A stretch of 32,887 nucleotides of DNA. Source: Nitrospirota bacterium (lineage in GTDB: Bacteria; Nitrospirota; UBA9217). Shown in pieces: positions 29,764 through 32,887 of the stretch. Numbering within the stretch: position 1 is the first letter of the stretch; the number at the start of each line of letters is the position of its first letter. The notes beneath the pieces are model-generated. The model searched no databases, was not told the origin of the DNA, and worked only from the letters and a program-made list of their open reading frames with translations. The position numbers and the translations under genes are program-made. The stretch spans positions 1-32,887 of the forward strand of contig JAGVOT010000103.1 of NCBI GenBank assembly GCA_020052615.1, read 5' to 3'.

Positions 29764-30357
29764 ATGTTCAAGCATACTATGGAAGGTTTTTCGCTCGTCG
29801 AGATCCTTGTGGTGGTATCTCTGGTGTTCGTGCTGATCGTCATGACCGGTACGCAGCTGATGGCGTACAACTATCAGAGTGCCAATGCCGCCGCTGCCGC
29901 AGACCTCAGAAATGCCGCGGCTGCGGAGAAGACGTTCTATACCAATTGGGGGGTGTATGCTTCCTCTGGTTATTCCGGAACTCCTGGTTCCGCTTCGGTG
30001 CTCCTCTCTAGTTCTCCTCCCATCGAAATTTACCAGTACTCAATTAACGGGACCGCGCCGAGCGCCAATACAACGTTTACCATAAGCGTTTCGCAAAATG
30101 TGGGCGTGGTGGTCAACACATCGGCGATGGGTGCAAGCTACACCATGGGCAGCAAGAACGCTGCAGGTGACCGCTGCTTCGCAATGGATTCCGATAGCCG
30201 CGAGGTCTACTGGATCAATGGACCGGTTGGCGCTGTGATGGCGAATACGGCCGTACCGGTTGCACTTGCCAGCAGCTACAACGACTTTGAGGGGAGAGGA
30301 GGGGTGCTGCCTTGCTTGGGCACGGCCCCGGCCAGCGTTATATGGACGGCCCTGTAG
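29764..30357 (+). CDS. Type IV pilin-like protein
   Basis: 197 residues from ATG 29764 (GGGAGG 8 bases upstream). It has a short basic leader MFKHTMEG cut by prepilin peptidase before Phe9. The mature N-terminus FSLVEILVVVSLVFVLIVMT has the conserved Glu5 and the hydrophobic assembly helix. The globular part is rich in Ser, Ala, Gly and Thr and contains only two cysteines near the C-terminus (DRCFAMDS and LPCLG), which could form the usual D-region loop. The length and small-residue bias suit a major or minor pilin or a pseudopilin. It is followed by a large secreted NHL protein on the same strand 67 bases away, perhaps an associated surface component. Confidence 0.88.
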   Translation: MFKHTMEGFSLVEILVVVSLVFVLIVMTGTQLMAYNYQSANAAAAADLRNAAAAEKTFYTNWGVYASSGYSGTPGSASVLLSSSPPIEIYQYSINGTAPSANTTFTISVSQNVGVVVNTSAMGASYTMGSKNAAGDRCFAMDSDSREVYWINGPVGAVMANTAVPVALASSYNDFEGRGGVLPCLGTAPASVIWTAL

Positions 30358-30424
30358 TCTCGTGATAAATGCGGCATCCAGCGTGTTCACCCTGTACGCG
30401 CTCTTTCATTGGAGGAATGGGATC

Positions 30425-32887
30425 ATGAATAGATCATTTAAGCTTGTACGAACGATCACGCTCTTGAGTGTGATGCTGTTAACCGGTGTTTTGCTCATGC
30501 AGCCGGCACTGGCGGCGCCGGGCGATATCCATCCCGCTGCTGGCAACGGCAGCATGGACATTCCTGACGGCCTGTATCTTCCGCGGGCTGTGCATATGAC
30601 AGCGGCTGGTGACGTGTATGTCGCCGATACCTATAACCACCGGATCGTAAAGATCCTGGCCACCGGCGTGACCGCGACCGTCGCGGGGAATGGGTATGGC
30701 GACTTTTGCGGGGACGGAGGTCCGGCGATCGAAGCCTGCCTGTTCTATCCCAGCGGCATCTTCGTCGATAACGCGGGCAATATGTTCATTGCCGATACGA
30801 TGAACGACCGGATCCGGAAAATTGACACGACAGGCATCATCTCGACGATCGCGGGCTACTCCATGCCGGGCTATCTGGGTGATGGCGGCCCGGCCGCCGA
30901 TGCATTGCTCAACGCTCCGACCGGCGTGGTAGTGAGCACATCGGGTGAAGTGTTCATTGCCGACGAGACCAACAACGCCATCAGAAAGATCGATGCTACG
31001 GGTACGATCTCGACGGCTTACTCGATCGGACAACCCTATGGCCTGGCCCTAGATCCCTCCGGTACGCTGTATGTCTCGACGCAGAACTCTGGGGTGTACA
31101 AGGACGGTGGTACGGAACTTGTCTCGGTACCCTCCTGCAGCACCGCCCGTGGTTTGTCCGTGCCGGTAGCCGATACGGTCTACATGGCCTGCCCGCTCGA
31201 GAACAGGATCGCGATGATAGCACCCGTCGCGTCGTTGGTCACCGCTGCCGGCACCGGCGCTGCGGGGTTCTCCGGCGATAACGGACCGGCGACCTCTGCC
31301 ATGCTTGATATGCCCTGGGGTGTTGCGGTTGACCAGAACGGAGGGATGCATGTTGCCGATTCGGGCAACAGCCGGGTGCGCGTCGTCGAGGTGTCCGATA
31401 CCGCCCCGCCCGTGACCGCGGCTACGCCTCCCGGCGGGACCTATATCGCACCGGTCACGGTATCGCTGTATTGCTATGACAGTGTCGGATCGGGATGTGG
31501 TCAGACCTTTTTCTGCAAAGGAGCGGGGTGCTCATCGTTTGCGCCCTATTCCGTCCCGATCACCTTCTCTGCCACAGACGTTTTACGCTTCTACTCGGTT
31601 GACAATGCATCTCGACAAGAGATTGTCAGGGAACAGGCCTACACGATCGATCCTCTGGCGGGCTGGTACGTTCACAGCGTCATGGCGGGGGGAACATCCA
31701 ACATCGACTGGTACGCGGGCCAGCATACTGTCCTGTCGCCCAATACCTATGTTTTGATCAACGGGACCTACTATCTCGTCGACGCATCTGCCTCTGGTTC
31801 CTGGAGCGACCCTTCTATATTTTTTAACTCCGCCCATCTGAGCAACTGCGACCAGATCACTGGCCAGCCCCTTGGCACCTATCCCGACATGACGGACATG
31901 ATCGGCCGGACGATAGCGCACTTTGCTGCCTGGCCGGTCGCCCCTCCGGCGGGCTGGAGAGTGTTTTCCCGTGATCCTTCCGCGCAGGGCAGGATCGACT
32001 GGTATGCGGGCCAGAACGCCCCTCTCGCGCCCGGGAACTACGTCTTTCTCTATTGGACGTTCTACTACGTCGCAGAGTCCGGTCCGGGCTCATGGAACGA
32101 CGGATGGGGCGTGCCGAAAGCGTACTATAATTACGCGCGCCTGCAGCAATGCAACCAGTCAACGGGCCAGCCCCTGACCGATGGAGGCGGGGCGCCCCTC
32201 TGGGCGGATACCAGCTGGTTCGCGGGGATGCCGCTTAAACTGTATCGGGCATGGAACGACCCGCAGCCTCCGATCATGATCAACAACGGCGCGGCCACGA
32301 CCTATGCGCAGACCGTGGCGCTTTCGCTGTCCTGCGATCATATGTATTGGGATTGCGTCGCGATGCGTTTAAGCAACGATGCAGGCGGCTGGTCGGCATT
32401 GGAACCTTACCATGGCCTGCATTCGTGGACCCTGACCGGCGGTTCCGGGCTCAAGACCGTCACGGTCCAGTTCATGTACGGGCACGGCGCCTGGTCGCCG
32501 GCCCACGGCGCCAGCATTGTCTTCGCGGAGTCGGTGGCGCTTTCTGTTGAAACGTCAGGGAGCGGCATCGTTACGAGCAGTCCTGCAGGAATCTCCTGCG
32601 GGACCGACTGCGGTGAAGCGTATCCTGCGGAAAGCGTTGTAACTCTTACGGCGACGCCGGACGCAGGTTCAGCCTTCGCCGGCTGGAGCGGCGATCCTGA
32701 CTGCGCCGACGGCGTGGTCACGATGAACGAGGCGAGGAACTGCACCGCAAGTTTCACTGTGATGACTCCTGCTGCCAAGCCCGCAAGCCTCTGGGTTCGG
32801 TCCATCACGGACATCACCCCGAATCCGGTTATTTGGGGCGCATCAGCAACACCGGACGTGATCTATGAGCTGGAAGAGGACACGGAC
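30425..32887 (+). CDS. Large secreted NHL-repeat protein with tandem unknown domains (3' end outside window)
   Basis: Open from ATG 30425 (GGAGG 9 bases upstream) to the window edge, 821 codons, no stop. Signal peptide: MNRSFKLVRTITLLSVMLLT and following residues to PALAA. Residues about 35-320 are a set of NHL beta-propeller repeats (DVYVADTYNHRIVKI, NMFIADTMNDRIRKI, EVFIADETNNAIRKI, GMHVADSGNSRVRVV). Next is a CHB_HEX_C-like bacterial Ig-type segment (TPPGGTYIAPVTVSLYCYDS). Two tandem copies of an unrecognised domain follow (bases 31661-31876 and 31952-32177), each with IDWYAGQ, GSW-D and C-Q-TGQPL. Towards the edge is an InlB-B-like repeat (GSGIVTSSPAGISCGTDCGE, FAGWSGDPDC). It is an extracellular or surface protein, probably involved in binding; the link to the pilin upstream is positional. 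Confidence 0.85.
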   Translation, partial: MNRSFKLVRTITLLSVMLLTGVLLMQPALAAPGDIHPAAGNGSMDIPDGLYLPRAVHMTAAGDVYVADTYNHRIVKILATGVTATVAGNGYGDFCGDGGPAIEACLFYPSGIFVDNAGNMFIADTMNDRIRKIDTTGIISTIAGYSMPGYLGDGGPAADALLNAPTGVVVSTSGEVFIADETNNAIRKIDATGTISTAYSIGQPYGLALDPSGTLYVSTQNSGVYKDGGTELVSVPSCSTARGLSVPVADTVYMACPLENRIAMIAPVASLVTAAGTGAAGFSGDNGPATSAMLDMPWGVAVDQNGGMHVADSGNSRVRVVEVSDTAPPVTAATPPGGTYIAPVTVSLYCYDSVGSGCGQTFFCKGAGCSSFAPYSVPITFSATDVLRFYSVDNASRQEIVREQAYTIDPLAGWYVHSVMAGGTSNIDWYAGQHTVLSPNTYVLINGTYYLVDASASGSWSDPSIFFNSAHLSNCDQITGQPLGTYPDMTDMIGRTIAHFAAWPVAPPAGWRVFSRDPSAQGRIDWYAGQNAPLAPGNYVFLYWTFYYVAESGPGSWNDGWGVPKAYYNYARLQQCNQSTGQPLTDGGGAPLWADTSWFAGMPLKLYRAWNDPQPPIMINNGAATTYAQTVALSLSCDHMYWDCVAMRLSNDAGGWSALEPYHGLHSWTLTGGSGLKTVTVQFMYGHGAWSPAHGASIVFAESVALSVETSGSGIVTSSPAGISCGTDCGEAYPAESVVTLTATPDAGSAFAGWSGDPDCADGVVTMNEARNCTASFTVMTPAAKPASLWVRSITDITPNPVIWGASATPDVIYELEEDTD

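Noticed and set aside
1-32887. CRISPR arrays, insertion sequences, prophage genes or transposases
   Set aside because: None seen: no regularly spaced repeats and no transposase, integrase or phage proteins on either strand.

Overview
The window looks like chromosome of a GC-rich, Gram-negative-type bacterium with an anaerobic or microaerophilic lifestyle. Pointers to this are a 2-oxoacid:ferredoxin oxidoreductase, a rubrerythrin-type diiron protein, SPASM radical SAM enzymes, selenocysteine use, a type IV pilin-like protein and several Cys-rich small proteins. Gene content and short GC-rich intergenic repeats recall Nitrospirota or Desulfobacterota (former Deltaproteobacteria). This is an impression from memory, not a phylogenetic result.

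Layout. 1-6750 is a housekeeping block on the + strand: the 3' end of mutS2, dnaG, rpoD, a CAT-anticodon tRNA with its own promoter and terminator, a coiled-coil/zinc-ribbon protein, an RNase HI and the RNase P RNA. 6751-8050 is AT-rich, with a decayed reading frame and one exported protein of unknown function, and looks acquired. 8051-10176 holds a MutY-type glycosylase lacking the usual Fe-S cluster cysteines, an overlapping radical SAM/SPASM gene and a stand-alone RAM-domain protein. 10177-13871 holds small proteins, a LysE-type exporter and a rubrerythrin. 13968-15213 (minus) is a compact candidate RiPP locus: a radical SAM/SPASM enzyme followed by a 20-residue Cys-rich peptide gene with its own strong promoter. 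15261-19439 (plus) encodes a Cys-rich protein, the two subunits of a 2-oxoacid:ferredoxin oxidoreductase and a CorA Mg channel. 19646-26856 (minus) is a signalling block: a hybrid PAS histidine kinase, a DUF4139 protein, a PAS-GGDEF diguanylate cyclase and an ECF sigma/anti-sigma pair.

26987-29566 (plus) is a thiol/selenol redox block. A 71-residue glutaredoxin-like protein has two in-frame UGA codons, one in a UPYT active site and one in a C-terminal U-G-V-stop. Each UGA is followed at nearly the same distance by a SECIS-like hairpin. Next come an isochorismatase-family hydrolase and a fusion of a protein-disulfide-oxidoreductase module to thioredoxin reductase, a plausible electron donor for the selenoprotein. 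The window ends with a type IV pilin-like protein and a large secreted NHL-repeat protein that runs off the edge and carries two copies of an unrecognised domain of about 75 residues.

The two most interesting items are the double-UGA selenoprotein and the radical SAM/20-residue peptide pair. Both genes are easily missed by standard gene callers.
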